Of a DNA stretch of 64,000 nucleotides, positions 10,631 through 23,149 are shown piece after piece (within the stretch, counting starts at the first letter, position 1; each line of letters opens with the position of its first letter). Position numbers and translations under genes: made by a program. The stretch covers positions 62,683,207 through 62,747,206 of the forward strand of contig CM018683.1 in the NCBI GenBank assembly GCA_009363875.1, in the 5' to 3' direction. A model generated the notes under the pieces. It had not been told where the DNA came from and ran no database searches. It worked only from the letters and a program-made list of their open reading frames with translations. Source of the stretch: Mikania micrantha. Lineage: Eukaryota > Streptophyta > Magnoliopsida > Asterales > Asteraceae.

Positions 10631-12328
10631 CTAGGACCATGTCTTTGTTAGTATATGAGATTTGGACCTCTTGATAACTCTTTTAATAAACTTCTTTTCA
10701 AAATAAAGATTCGGGTTGCCTCTTTTTATTTTAAAAAAATACTTACATAAAATTCGGCATTATCCCGACTTAACATTGATATAAACGGGAAACATCCCGG
10801 CATCAATATAATATCATATACATAAAAACATTATCAATATAACATTCACATGCATCAGCCCAAAACATTTAAAATAGTTAAACAGGGCTCATAGAACTCA
10901 CCTGATCTACGCTTCTATCGTACAATTTTAGCTCCCCAATTCTTATCTTACGTAACCGCCAATTTCCTAATAACATCAGTACCCTAATGGGATTACTTAA
11001 CGTATCTTTATATTTTCCGGTATTGACTCGAGTCTTTAATTGGACAGCATAACGGCTTATGCTTTTCGGTTTTTTTAAAAATATTTGGGCAGAATTTCGG
11101 CTTATAAAACTTTATTTTAGAATTTTAAATTGGACAGAACCTCATCTTATAAATATACATTTTTATAAAATATTTGGGCAGCATCCCTGCATACTCTGTG
11201 TTTTACAAAAATATTGAAAATAGCCTCCACGCATAATATTAGTGAGGTTTTAAACAAACAATATCTCGACCATACTAATTAAATAATTATTTTAAAATAA
11301 GAGTATAATAGATGGTTACCTCAAAGCAGCTCGTACCAATGCTCGCTTATCAATCTTTGAACGAAGTTCTAGTAACTACCGTACCCGCTCAAGGGTTTTA
11401 GGAGGGTATTTTGACAGAGTTTTGTTACTTAAGAAAAATGAAAATTTGATCATCGACGTTCGTCTATTTATAGACGAAGATTCCTTCGTTATTAAGAAAG
11501 AAAAATATATTTGTGGTTCGAATTGTTCGACGTATTTCTTTCGAATTTTGACACATGTTGAATTGATTATTTTATTATTTTATTATTATTATTATTATAT
11601 TATTATTATAATTAATTTAGCTTAAATCTTGTTTTTCTCTTATAACTTTCTGCATCTGATGTTTTAAAAATTTTCGAATATGCCGTTGAAATCTACTAAT
11701 TATTCTCTACATTTCTACCCAAGTTTCGTTGAAAACGAAGCTGGGTCAAAAATAATATATTTTAATATTCACGAGCTTATATCTTGATCATACATTATCG
11801 TATAACGGTCTGGCTTATATTAATGTGATCGTAATTACTTCAGGATTGTTCATAAAAATTTCGAACCCAAACGGTCACCGAAATTCTGCACGTTATTATT
11901 AGGCTTTTATAACGTGTCCATACATTATCAGATATTTTTATCATTTATATCCTTTTGATCATAATTACTTTACGAACGTTTATATAAATTTTGAACATAA
12001 ACGGTTCCCGAAATTTTGCACGTTTATTATTGGGTTGCTAAATTTTATTTTATTTTTATTTATTTATTTATTTATTTTTTTGGTTGTTACACACAAGGAT
12101 TAAAGCAGTTCTATAGATACACATGAAGATCTTCACACAAGTTTCAGCCTTTTTTTAGATATTTGTTGTTTTTGTATACATTAGAGCATTAAACTCAAGC
12201 CTAAGAGCTGCTGGAGCTTAACCATGGATATACTCATCCATATCATGCATCTACATATACATACCCACATATCTTTCGACTCTAATAAATGAGTATTTTT
12301 AAGAGACACTGAAAATGTTTTTCACGCA

Positions 12329-12528
12329 TCTCTCTCCTAATAAATACTATTAATTTTTAGTAATTAGATTATATAATTAAATATAATTTAAATATAATAT
12401 TCTTTCTTCTTATTCTAATAATGTACTAATTTATTGAAATTTAATAAACAATAAGAACAATTCAATTATATCTTATATTAAAATACAATTTTATAATTAT
12501 TCAATCCGTATAATACACGGGATTCTAG
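12329..12528 (+). mobile_element. short non-autonomous Helitron candidate
   Basis: The left end is A|TCTCTCTCCTAATAAATACT, like the TC-starting 5' ends of plant Helitrons. The right end has a CCGT-ataatac-ACGG hairpin followed by gattCTAG|T. Insertion between A and T without TSD fits. It is 200 bp, AT-rich and non-coding. Confidence 0.45.
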
Positions 12529-13715
12529 TACACATATATAGGTGCATATTGATGTGTATTGGCATTTGAATGTATTAATGTTTCAAATTAAAATCACGAA
12601 AGGGTGCTTTGTAATTTATTTTGATAATTGGATATTTGTGATTGTTATAGTTTTGTTTCAGTCATGGTAGTCCTAATAAAACCAAATCAAAACTAATGAA
12701 AATGGTCCTAACCTGGATTCACGAATTGTCACAATACCTACCCCTCCTTACCTATATATATCTCTCGGTTCCTATGGTCCAAAATCCGAGTGTTCAACAT
12801 AATCATCCAGGCCCTCCTCTTGTCAGTTGAAGCAACAATAGCCCAATCCTCCATCAACCAAGCCTTTAGGCTACACAAGCACCATACCACACCTGGTATA
12901 TATCGACAAAACTCAACTCTAAAGACCACTAGCCACTCGTTTCCCTCCTGGTCAAACACCACCAGCAAAGAACGTTCACTTTCCTACGTCTAAGTCACAA
13001 CCACAACACACCTTGCAACCTACACAACACCTTTGATTGGAGCAACAACAACATCATCACCAAGCTCTCGACCTTCTTCTTGCGTGCTAAGGTGTAGCTC
13101 GCTCTCAAACGTTTAACTAAAGTTATACACACACACACAATTTTCTGATTTCGGACAGAAAACTATCTCAACATCAACAAACTATAAATTCATCCTAACA
13201 ACTTGAAACTAAGAAAATTAAACTCCATAGTTGAGTTCGTCAAATTAGCTTTCCAAGAAATACTTGCATCTAATTCAATCAATAGATATCCCAAACAGCC
13301 CCTACAAGATTAGTGTGCATATTTGTACTTTAGTTTTGGGCAGTTGTTTTGAGTCATTTCTATTCCAAATTAAATCACAAAAATTTTCTAAAAAAAAGTT
13401 GTTTGGGACATATTTTAATACATGACTGTGAAGTTTCATATTTTTAAACAAAATATATTATTTTTATAGTGCAACTGACACAAAGAATTTCCAATACAAC
13501 AAAATACACTTATTCACATTTTGTCCATGTGAATGAACCAAACCATGTGATGCCTTCTCATGTAAATCAACTCCAACATTCACATAACAAACCATACGAA
13601 ATTACGAATGACTCTCCATTCTTATAACACCACTATGCAAATGAATTTAATCACTTGCATGATGAGATAGATAATATAAAATACATTCATACATGTACTC
13701 CTAACACCTATGTGT

Positions 13716-13750
<35 letters not shown>

Positions 13751-14253
13751 CAGGGATAGAATCCCGTGAAAACCCGATTTTAAAAAGACAACCCTTAAAC
13801 CTTATGTGGATGTTAGATCAAACTTATTTGTTTTCTGATTCAATAAAATAGGAGGGTTATTATAGTCTTTTTTGCTCCCTACCTTACATATATGATTTCT
13901 CTCTCTCTCATTTGAACATCTCCTCCTCTCTCTCTAAAATCCCTACTCTCCCTCTCTAAAAAATATCTTACTCTTTCAACCAAAATACCACAACATCCCA
14001 TTTTCTTGCAGGTGCTGGTATTGAACATATTCTTCAAGTATGGAGAGTGAGATTGATGCTGAGAATAGTGCTAGATGGGAAAAAATGTCAACTTATGAGA
14101 TTGCAGTAAGGTACACTTTGGTTTATAACCTAATAGTTTTTAGTTCCTAATAGAGTATACATTACTCATGAAGGATCTTACATTCAACCGATGAGTGCTA
14201 TCTGTCCGAGCTCTTTAAATCCAGTCATGTTTCTAAGGAAAGTTGACAAATTT
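12529..14253. other. intergenic, simple repeats only
   Basis: The stretch contains an AC run (13128-13140), an AC/AT run (about 13715-13750) followed by a small hairpin gggat-aga-atccc, and a CT-rich stretch (13900-13975). Opposing short frames at 12738-12993 match no family I recognise. Confidence 0.5.
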
Positions 14254-14680
14254 TGTTGGTTAATCCTTTATTTATCGGGTCATGGGTATGGTTCAAGTAC
14301 GTTTAAACTAGTTAGTTATATGGAATAAGCTAAACTTCAAGAGTTAGATGCATGGCTAGAATATTGGAGCAAAGCATTTTGTTTTATTGTTTTTAACGGT
14401 AATATTTTTCTAGTAGGATTTGGTATTTAGTTTGACCTATTTAAATGGAAAAGAAAGTGTACCGTTGGAAAGTTATAATGGGTCATAGGATGTACCGGTT
14501 CTTTAGGTTAAATTCTTTGTTTATTAGTTTTGCATGTTTCCCACGTCCGGATGTAAAAGGCACTATATAGGCCATTGATATCACTATTGAATAAAATTAG
14601 CTTTGCATTTTTCTTTTCTTTAGATAAATTTACTTTTCTTTTTTGCAATTTACTATCACAGTAGTTACAGTGTTGCAATT
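14254..14680 (+). mobile_element. possible copia LTR
   Basis: The segment begins TGTTGGTTAATCC and contains the ccacgtccgg...cactatataggcc...gaataaaattag pattern seen before the transcript start of many copia LTRs. It lies directly upstream of a copia gag fragment. The right border and PBS are unclear. Confidence 0.35.
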
Positions 14681-14883
14681 GTTCGGCTCAAACCGGGATC
14701 GAAGCATGAAGAGAAGGTTGTTCATGTAATCCGCCAAAGAAGTTGAAGCAAGTAGCAAGACTGATATGTGATCATATGAAAATTAGTAAGAAAGTTAATA
14801 ACAAGAACTAGAACAAGATTGAAGCAGGGAAGAGCAAGAACCATAAGCAAGTAAAAGATAGCAAGATACAAACTATAGCAAGA

Positions 14884-15237
14884 ATGGCAGAAAACGAAGG
14901 TGCTATAACGGTTCGTGAACAAGGTAATAACATTTCACTTCAATGTCCAAAGTTGACGGAAACTAATTATATGTCATGGGCTATTTTGGTTGAAACTGTG
15001 TTGAGAGCACAAGGGCTTTGGAAGACGATAACCGACGAAGATGAGGATGAGAAGAAAAACTATATCACAAAAGCCATAATTTATAATACCCTTCTTGAAG
15101 ATGTTCTTTTGCAAGTCACTAAACACAAGGACACAAAAGAAGTTTGGGAATCTATTCGAGTGCGGTATTTAGGTACCGATCGGGTGGAAAAGGCAAGGTT
15201 ACAAACACTAAGGGGTGAGTTGGAGAAGTTAAAAATG
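14884..15237 (+). pseudogene. Ty1/copia gag N-terminal fragment
   Basis: The frame from the ATG at 14884 gives a copia gag/UBN2-like start: LTETNYMSWAILVETVLRAQ, then GLWKTI, then EDVLLQVTKHKDTKEVWESI and KARLQTLRGELEKLKM. In intact elements this continues into the rest of gag and a zinc knuckle. Here similarity stops near 15237 and the frame runs into unrelated sequence up to 15411. It is a truncated gag remnant. Confidence 0.65.
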
Positions 15238-17729
15238 TTCTTTTGCAAGTCTCTCCAGCTCTCTCTCTATTCTACCTGTCTCCGACCTAAAAACCACGGC
15301 TACAACAACATAGACACATTCTTGCGATGCAACAAGGAAGAACAACGGCTGATGATCTCAAGGAAGAACAACGGCGGTGAACTACACCAGGAAGACGAAA
15401 GCGACGTCTAGGATTCCACCATGGCAGCCTGTATCTCCAGACATCAAGTTTGTTCGATCGATGTAAAAATGAAGATTGAGGGTTCTTAAATCAGAAGCTC
15501 GACGTGGTTAGATCCAAATGAAGATTTATTCAGGGTTCGTTTGAGGTCTAGAGCTTTGAACTAGGTTCCTTCATTTTCGTTCTATGTTGTTAAACATTCA
15601 GGTTTAATCAGGTTTGTTTGAAGTGGTTCAAAATGATTTTTGGTGTTGTCAAACCAGGTTCCATTGATTATCAGAGCTTCAAAGAAGGTACAAATCTCAT
15701 ATTTATGTTTGTTTTTTTTTTGTTCCCAGCTTCATAAAAGTCAGATTTTTATGGTGACCTTTTATTAGGCCATTTGTGGCATTTGGTGAAGTTGTCAACA
15801 AGGTTAGCATCGATTAATTAACTTGAATCAGATATTGCTTCTAATGTTCTCAACATACAATCTATACATAAATTGTTAATGCTCTAATATTGACCACAGG
15901 TAATCACATTAAATGCAGTTCTTCAAAGGATAAGACATGCTCATAAATGACATTTGGGTGTGTTTTCTAATGATATGTTTCATGACATTTTAGGTCAAAG
16001 GTTGTACTAATCCCTTTAATAGTATGTCTTATAGAACTGCATAATTCAAGCCATTTCTAATGAACTTCAAGACTAAGAATTCAAACAATTCAACAAAAGC
16101 GTGCTGGAAGATAAATCTTGCTGGTAATTTTACAAAGTGTTTTTTCTACATTTTAAGTTGGATGTGTTTTGATTTTAGCTAACGAATTTTGTATCAAAAA
16201 GGTTATTTATTTTGCAGCCACATTTCCTTTTCTGGTTGTATTTGTCAGATCAAATGCACATTCTTAGTTTTTGTGGTATTTTTGTTCATCAATTTTTAAT
16301 TATCCTTTATCTTACAAGCAGTGTCATTTTTAAAACATAAATAGAAACACCATCATGCAAATTTTTTAATTGTCACAAGGCATTTTTGACCCTATATTTT
16401 GCAGCCACGTTTCAAATTTGGGCTGTTATTGCCTTAACAAATGTGTTTTTCTTGATTTCAATTGGTTTATTTTATTATTATTTTTTTTTCCAAAATTGTA
16501 TATTCAGATTAATAACTTCTACAAAGATTCCGTCACACTGTATGTCATGATCTTGTTATTTTTTTTGTGGGTTTTGTTTTCCCTTAATCTGGATTAGGAA
16601 TATATCAGTCATGAATTTTTCGATAAATTATTGAGTTGACTTTGGGCTTTCTCACTCCGTGGATCATTGTTTAGTTTTGTTAAATTGAATATATAATAAC
16701 TATATCGCTTTTGTAATTTTCATAAATTGGTTTCAAGTAGACAAATATAAATGGTTCGTCAAATCCTATTATTTAAAAAAATGTTTAGTTACGTTGAATG
16801 AATTTAAGTTGATTTCCTAAATTAATTTGGTTAATAATTACTAAATAGGTATGTAAATTACTATTTTTGTGTAATACTATTGTTTTGAAATAGTAATTGG
16901 GCTAATTTAGAGTAATTAGGCAACTATAGGGTCAATGCTTGCTACTGGAAATACTATTGTTTTGAAATCAGCTAAACAAACTCTTTAGTTAAGCTAATCG
17001 AATCATAGGCTTATATTGTGCTGCTTGAAATTCATTTGAGTATATATTTATGTTAGTGTTAGTGTTAGTGTTAGTGTTAGTGTTAGATAAACAAAACTCA
17101 ATAAGTGAATAATCATGCTTCGATTTCAATCTAATGACTTTAGAAGTCTCATATATCAGTAATTTTGTTGTAAATGCAGTGATGATTTTAAGGAGAAAAA
17201 TCATGTTTTGTTGTAAATGCAGGCTGTAAAGATGTAGGAATTGATTTTAATTTGCTTTTGACGGTCAATGCGATATAAACATTCAAGGTTTCAAAGGCTT
17301 CAATTGGAATTAATTTTATTATAAGAACAATTCACCTGACTCGTGTTTTTTCAATTTGTGTGCAAAATTTTGTATCTATGACAGTATAATGGTAACCTTT
17401 TTCCTGTTCCCATCTCATTTCACTTAGAATTTGTAGAAATTTTCGTCTTAGTACAAAACAATGGAAAAAAATGCGACACCTATGTATCTTAGGTCGGTTT
17501 GGTAGATGTGATTGATTGATGTTTATAATAGCCGTTCAGCAACAAAAGCCAACTGATGACTTTGCAAATTCATTTTGTTATGAATTTTGTTGAAGTTTGA
17601 TATTATTGTACTTAGTTCTCATAAATTTGCAGTGAATTCAACTGGCAGCATGGAGAGAAATTTGTATATAAATCCTGGAATGGACTTTCATGGAGGTATG
17701 GTGAGTTACAAATCTTTAGCTTTTGATAT
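15238..17729. other. AT-rich DNA without a recognised gene
   Basis: No long frame is present. Three short splice-flanked segments (15661-15690, 15768-15801, 15900-15949) look exon-like, but their reading phases do not join into a product I recognise. A (GTTAGT)n run lies at 17053-17087. The hAT element starts at 17730. Confidence 0.4.
17053..17087. repeat. (GTTAGT)n hexanucleotide microsatellite
   Basis: Five to six perfect copies of gttagt. It is not the plant telomere unit (TTTAGGG). Confidence 0.8.
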
Positions 17730-19152
17730 TAGAGGTGGCCATCCAAACCGGTTCCCGGACCCGACCCGGACTGGTTCCTACCCGGTATTTTCAAGAACTG
17801 GTTGGTACCCGGTGGTACCCGAAAGTTAGGACCCGGTTCCACGTTTTTCCCACTCGACCGGTTAGTACCCGGACCCGAACTGGAACCGGTTCCTACCCGG
17901 AACCGGTTAGGAACCGGTTATAGCCGTTAGAACGAATATGAACGTTGGAAATCCATTTCTAGCCGTTTTGTGACCGTTTGAAGCTTGAAACTAGCCGTTT
18001 TTAACCCTCTAAACTAGTATAAATAGGTATTGGGTGGTATGGAGTGATCACACAACTCAAAACGCAATCCCGAACGCGAAAAACGCAAAAAAAACGCTCT
18101 TTATACGCGCTTGTTTAGTCTCCGTCTCTCGTTTTGGTTTTTCGTTTTCTCGTTTCCTACTCTAAAGTCTCAACACTCTTTATAAATTTCCCTTTGTTAT
18201 CATGGATGCTTCACATTCTTCAGTCGGTCAAGGTTCCAACACCAAACCATCATTTGTTCGTGTTATTGAACACAATCGGAACCCGGAGATATGGTGCAAT
18301 TGGAATTTGGTCGAGCTTAGTGATGGTTCTATAAAAGCTCGTTGCAAGTTTTGTGGAATATATTTAAGGAAAAAATCGAATTCGAATTTGAAGAAACACA
18401 TCACCAAACCGTTTTGCAAGGCGTTGAAAAATGATCCTGAGTCCGAACAAACGCAAATGGATTTTCAAGGTGGAATATTCAATTATGACCTTGATCGGGT
18501 TCGGGATCGAATGACGAAGTTCGTGATTCAAGAGGCGTTGCCGTTTAGCCATTTCGACAACCCTCGGTTAACAAACATGATTCGGGAGACGCTTCAACCA
18601 CGCTACACCCACGTAAGTCGACAAACTTTTAGACGTTATTGTTTAAAGATGTGGAAAAATGCCAAACAAGAACTAGTTGCATATTTTGAAAATTTAAATA
18701 CGGGGTTAACTTAACTAGTGATGTTTGGTCGGCTCCACATAATCTACCCGAATCCTACCTTTGCGTCACCGCTCATTAGGTAGAACCGTCATCATGGATA
18801 ATGATGAAACGCACCATTGCTTTTGAACTTTTTCCGTATTGTAACATCACTGTACTTTAGGTTGTCCGTACATCCGTACATCCGTACGATTGTACTGTTA
18901 CGACCTGAGATTTATTAATTATTAATGATTATGAAGTTATTGATTTTCATTACTGATATTATCACTGTACTGGTGTGCATGATTTTATAATATAATATAC
19001 GCGTAAACCTTGGGAAGTTTAGTTGAAATTTAACTGAACAGACCCATAGAGTTTATCGCAGTGTTATTACTGATGATTATGGATTATTGGTTGAGAATGG
19101 TTTTGGGATGGAACTGGGAGTTTGTTATGGTCTGGTTACTAAACATAGTTAA

Positions 19153-19265
19153 GGACACATGGTCATGGTTTATCGAAATAGCGGTGGGACGGTGTAGGGG
19201 AGGTTGCGATCTACCTCTGCATATGCCCTATACATATGCATATTTCGGTCTATCATGGGTGTGTC
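19153..19265 (+). other. candidate structured-RNA module, LTR copy
   Basis: The outer stem is GGACAC/GTGTC. The middle stem pairs ggtttatcgaaata with tatttcggtctatc. The inner hairpin GGGGAGGT-TGCG-ATCTACCTC has a single bulged A. Unpaired cores are ggtgggacggtg and catatgccctata. It shares this plan with three leader copies at 22631, 22860 and 23582, and is duplicated in the 3' LTR at 28840-28952. Confidence 0.6.
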
Positions 19266-20249
19266 AGTGACTTGGTTTAGTGGGTTTTGGTTTGGGAAAT
19301 GATAATATTAAATTTAATAATGATGGAAATTTAATTACGCGATGTGAGGATTCGGACACTATTTAAACGCGAATATTAATTCAGAAATGTTAACTTAATA
19401 AATGTATTCGCGTGGGTGACGATTCACACGAATATAATTATTAAGAAGGATTTTCTGAAACGATATTCAATAAATCATAAATCGAATCGAAATACGATAC
19501 GAGCGTGGGATTCGCAAAGGTGACGATCTTTACGAATACGTACGCGAGTAACGCGTTTCGACGAGATAATTAAATAATATCAAACGATATTAATTTAATA
19601 AATGTTGTATAAAAACGTTTATTAGGAATCACAACCTAAAGTGTTTTCGAATAAATTAATTTATTTAAATAATTTATTAACGAAACGAAAATGGAATTTA
19701 TTTTACGAAACAATTTATTTAAATTTATTTTAATTAAACAAAACTAATTTATTTAAAGAGGGTTATTGTTTTAAAATTGTTACGTTAGAAAACCGAGCAT
19801 TTATGTTATTGTATCGCGATAAAAACGAGACCGAAAACACGGGGATTGACCGGGTATAGAAAACCCTCTTTCCCTTCTTCTTCTTCATTTCCATGATCTT
19901 CTTTCTCTCTCTAAACCCACATTCACGAGCACCCTTTCTCTCTCTAACTTCTCTCTAAGAGAACTCTCTCGTTCGTTGACGGATTCTCGAGATCTTTGCG
20001 GCTACGCGTTCGGGGGATCAAGGAGAACAAGTTGATACTAAGAAACCATACGTTTGAGCCACGAATCGAGGTAAATCTAAGCATTTCTTTTCGGTTTGTT
20101 TATTGGATCACGATTCTTGAACTTGTTGTAATGATAAACGGATTTAGCATGCATAAAACCTTAAAACGAGTGATATAAAAGGGATAGGAGCGGGAGTATT
20201 GTCTTGTAACAGGTTTAGGTTGATGAAGAAGACGATGAACAGTGGTTCG

Positions 20250-20740
20250 CGACTCATATGGGCGGCCGAACCCTTCTGGGCTAAGTGCAGCAAAGGGGCC
20301 GAACCCTATCCTGGTCCACCTGCCTTAGCCGAACCATGGGCCAGCCGAGCCCTGTGCCACGAACCCTGCAACATTTTCAGCGAACCCTGTGGCATCCATG
20401 GCCGAACCCTGTGGCATCCATGGCCGAACCCTGTGGCATCCATGGCCGAACCCTGCCACAGCCGAACCCATGCGCAGTCAGACACGAACCTTATAGACCA
20501 CCGAATTTTATTTGGCGAACCTTAGTGGCCCAGCGAACCCTTGTGCCTCAGGAGCCATAAGAACCGAACTATTAACGAACCCTAAGGGCCACGAACCTTA
20601 AGGTTCGTTGGTCCTAGGGCTGTTGAAGCATTAAAGCGAACCTAGGGTTCGCCTGGTTGGACCGAACCTTCACTTTTCTGCGTTAGCCGAACCATAACTA
20701 TATTAGGCCGAACCTACTATGTTTGGACTAGAGGGTTCGC
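20250..20740 (+). repeat. GCCGAACC(CT) motif array in the E1 LTR
   Basis: Some twenty to thirty copies of cgaacc lie in about 490 bp, including a perfect tandem unit of 22 bp (tggcatccatggccgaaccc) repeated three times around 20391-20452. The array is repeated in the 3' LTR (29937-30427). It gives long but repetitive frames that are not proteins. Many identical short sites inside an LTR suggest a protein-binding array, which is inference. Confidence 0.7.
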
Positions 20741-21549
20741 TGCCCTCATGGGTGGCCGGACCAAAACTCATTCAAACAAATAGGATTAAGAGTAATTGGA
20801 AGCAAACACATACACGTACACTTATCTATACTAACATGCATGCATGGGTGATGGAATTGTTACCACCTTTTCTTGATAAAATGAACTTTATAAATATAAA
20901 GCCTACATGATGGAAATAGTTTATGAAAAAGGCATGGACATAATCTTTTATAACGTGAAATGGGTATTACAACTACATCAAGATGGGCAATCAAATTAGT
21001 CATGCATGTATGTTACAAAGTGGCCACCTTTATTTAAAGATATAAGCTTCAAGTAAGTATCAACTTTATATGATTGAAATTAACAAGTTTAATTCACATG
21101 TTACAAATGATCATCTATACGCCTTAGGTGTGGCAAGTTAACTTAGAGTAAACAAACTAAGTAACTAAACACGTAAGGATTTAAATGGGCACTAAGTTGA
21201 AATAAAGCCATATGCTTATGAGTGTGAAATGAAATATAACTACAGATAATTGAGTGGATCTTGCTATTCATTTACGCGAGCGCGCATACTTCTAAAACAT
21301 TGAATCTCAGGACTACAGGTGAGTTTTCATAACCTCCCTTTCTTTAAACTGTTTTAGTTTTAAAACTCGGAGGTGAAACATGTATACCGGTTTAAATATT
21401 ATTTTGATAACACAAGGATAATACCTGTTTATCATTATGATATTCACTATTATGAATTATCATTATTATGGATTAACACTAATTATTATAAATCCGTGTA
21501 AACATTGTTATTGACTTCGGTTAATAACAAAGGTTACATGTATTGTCTC

Positions 21550-21698
21550 ATACTCCGTGAAATCATTACTTTTAACTTCGGTTATTTGTTTTGACTTCAT
21601 GTATTGTCACGTGGAGGGTTTCCACATCCGTGAAGTATTGCTCTTGACTTCGGTTAATTGCTTTGACTTCATGTATTGTCACGTGGTTAGCGACCACT
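21550..21698 (+). repeat. two-copy repeat with hairpins in the E1 LTR
   Basis: Two units (about 21552-21625 and 21626-21698) share tccgtgaa...cttcggtta...ttgacttcatgtattgtcac. They end in GTGGA-gggtt-TCCAC (21611-21625) and GTGGT-tagcg-ACCAC (21683-21697). The hairpin stems differ by a compensatory A-T to T-A change. A third, weaker relative precedes them. Confidence 0.55.
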
Positions 21699-22414
21699 CC
21701 ATGATTCATGTATCTAACTTATGTTACATACATAAGGAATCATGTATAGTCACGAACATTGATTGAGAATATGATTGATTGATTTTGGTTGATTTGTTGA
21801 GGAATGATTGTCTATTTTTGATTATGATTATTTGTGATTGGCTAAGATTGATTTGGTTATGTGGTTATGTGATTGTGTATGTGTTTGGCTGTTGAATTGA
21901 TGGATGTGTGTTGGATTATCTCATACAGGTATTCATATGGATTTCTCAAGAAGATCATAAGTTTTATACCCGTTTTAAACAAAGCATTCTATAAAACCAT
22001 TTTAAGCATAAACTTTTAAACTCATTTTTACTAAAGCATTTTTTTTAAATATAAAAACTTATGATTTCTCACCAACTACTTTTGTAGTTGACACTTGATT
22101 TTCTTACATGTTTCAGGTGATGGAGACAAGTAGGAATGAAGAGAGGATCTCTTCTATTTTGGACATCATCATCATATAGGATTCTTGGACTTAGTTAATT
22201 AACTAAATTTCTGGCGATTAGAGTTTAGTTAGTTTAACTAATTCTTTTGTGTAACTAATGTACTTGATTCATGATGAACATGATTTTTGTGTAATTATTT
22301 TGGTTGATTAAATGTTATATGATGATATGATTTAGATGCCCACGAGCTTTTGAACAATCTACACATCCCTCGTGGCATCCCGATGATTCCGCCGTCGGTC
22401 GGGGTGTTACAGAT

Positions 22415-22427
22415 TGGTATCAGAGCC
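22415..22427 (+). other. E1 primer-binding site (initiator tRNA-Met)
   Basis: TGGTATCAGAGCC lies three bases after the 5' LTR and is complementary to the 3' end of plant initiator tRNA-Met, the usual primer of minus-strand synthesis in this group. Confidence 0.92.
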
Positions 22428-22630
22428 TGGGTTATAGGGAATTAGGTTACTAGAAATGGTTGACCTAGTCTATAACCGTAGGATACCCTAGTATGAAGAA
22501 ATTCATACACTAGTTAGTATATTCAGGATTTCATGCTTATGTGTTTACTACATGTTAACTGAACTCCTGTTATACATCTGAATTATAAATACTGCTTGCT
22601 TGTTCTACTTGTGCCCTAAGGATTCGATAA

Positions 22631-22743
22631 GGACATACACGTGGTGTATCGTAAAGGTGGTGGGACGGTGGTTTGGGCGGTTGCGACCGACCCTTATCAT
22701 ATGCCCTATATATATACCATTTACGGTACATTAGGTGGATGTC
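22631..22743 (+). other. candidate structured-RNA module, leader copy A
   Basis: The outer stem is GACAT/ATGTC. The middle stem of about 13 pairs joins ggtgtatcgtaaa with tttacggtacatt. The inner hairpin is GGGCGGT-TGCG-ACCGACCC with one bulged A. The unpaired cores are as in the LTR copy. Every stem differs in sequence from the other copies while staying paired. Confidence 0.62.
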
Positions 22744-22859
22744 AGTATTGAAGAATGTGGGAACTACCCGTTTGGGAAATTATTTGTTTAGGAAAATTAA
22801 TTGCTTAGGAATTTAATTGCTTTAGGAATTATCTGTTAGATCTATTGATCACCAGACAA

Positions 22860-22970
22860 GGACACACTCGTGGTATACTACAAAGGTGGTGGGACGGTGT
22901 AAGGGAGGTTGCGACCTACTCTTGCATATGCCCTATACATATACCATTTGAAGTATATCGGGGGTCTGTC
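22860..22970 (+). other. candidate structured-RNA module, leader copy B
   Basis: The outer stem is GACA/TGTC. The middle stem pairs ggtatactacaaa with tttgaagtatatc (one mismatch). The inner hairpin is AGGGAGGT-TGCG-ACCTACTCT with the bulged A. The cores ggtgggacggtg and catatgccctata are unchanged. Confidence 0.62.
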
Positions 22971-23149
22971 AGTGTCAGGAACTTAGGATATTACTAGGAA
23001 TTATTGCGAGATGGATGTTGATGGTCTGTTGGTTAAGGTTGGTTTGGATTGACACTTTGGATGATCACACTGGATAAACACTTATAAATTCTCTTATAAA
23101 AACATACGGATTGGACACGTAGGGTGCATAGGATTAATGAACGATATGA

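Larger units (their letters stand above)
7895..12091 (-). mobile_element. solo LTR, interrupted (TSD cacaa)
   Basis: The segment begins TGTAACGCCC and ends GTTACA. It is flanked by identical 5-bp duplications cacaa (7890-7894 and 12092-12096), the signature of LTR-retroelement integration. No PBS, gag or pol is present, so it is a solo LTR left by LTR-LTR recombination. Without the nested LTR and its TSD it is about 2.1 kb. Read on the minus strand its end resembles the other gypsy LTRs here (a GAACTCACCAGC motif, then ...GGGCGTTACA), so I place it on the minus strand. Confidence 0.75.
18840..22411 (+). repeat. E1 5' LTR
   Basis: TGTAACATC...GTGTTACA. It contains a structured-RNA module copy (19153-19265), a TATA-like tataaaa (19608-19614), a CT-rich stretch (19866-19970), a GCCGAACC motif array (about 20250-20740), and near 21550-21698 two repeats of about 72 bp, each ending in a small hairpin. 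The short frames it carries recur unchanged in the 3' LTR and are not genes. Confidence 0.95.

Noticed and set aside
12738..12993. Overlapping frames of 76 (minus) and 67 (plus) residues
   Set aside because: No recognisable domain, no splice context and no supporting neighbour.
15661..15949. Three splice-flanked exon-like segments
   Set aside because: Reading phases are inconsistent between segments and no protein family was recognised.
19061..20910. Several short open frames in the E1 5' LTR, including 108- and 91-residue ones
   Set aside because: They recur identically in the 3' LTR and cover the GCCGAACC array or the module. They are LTR sequence with no protein family.
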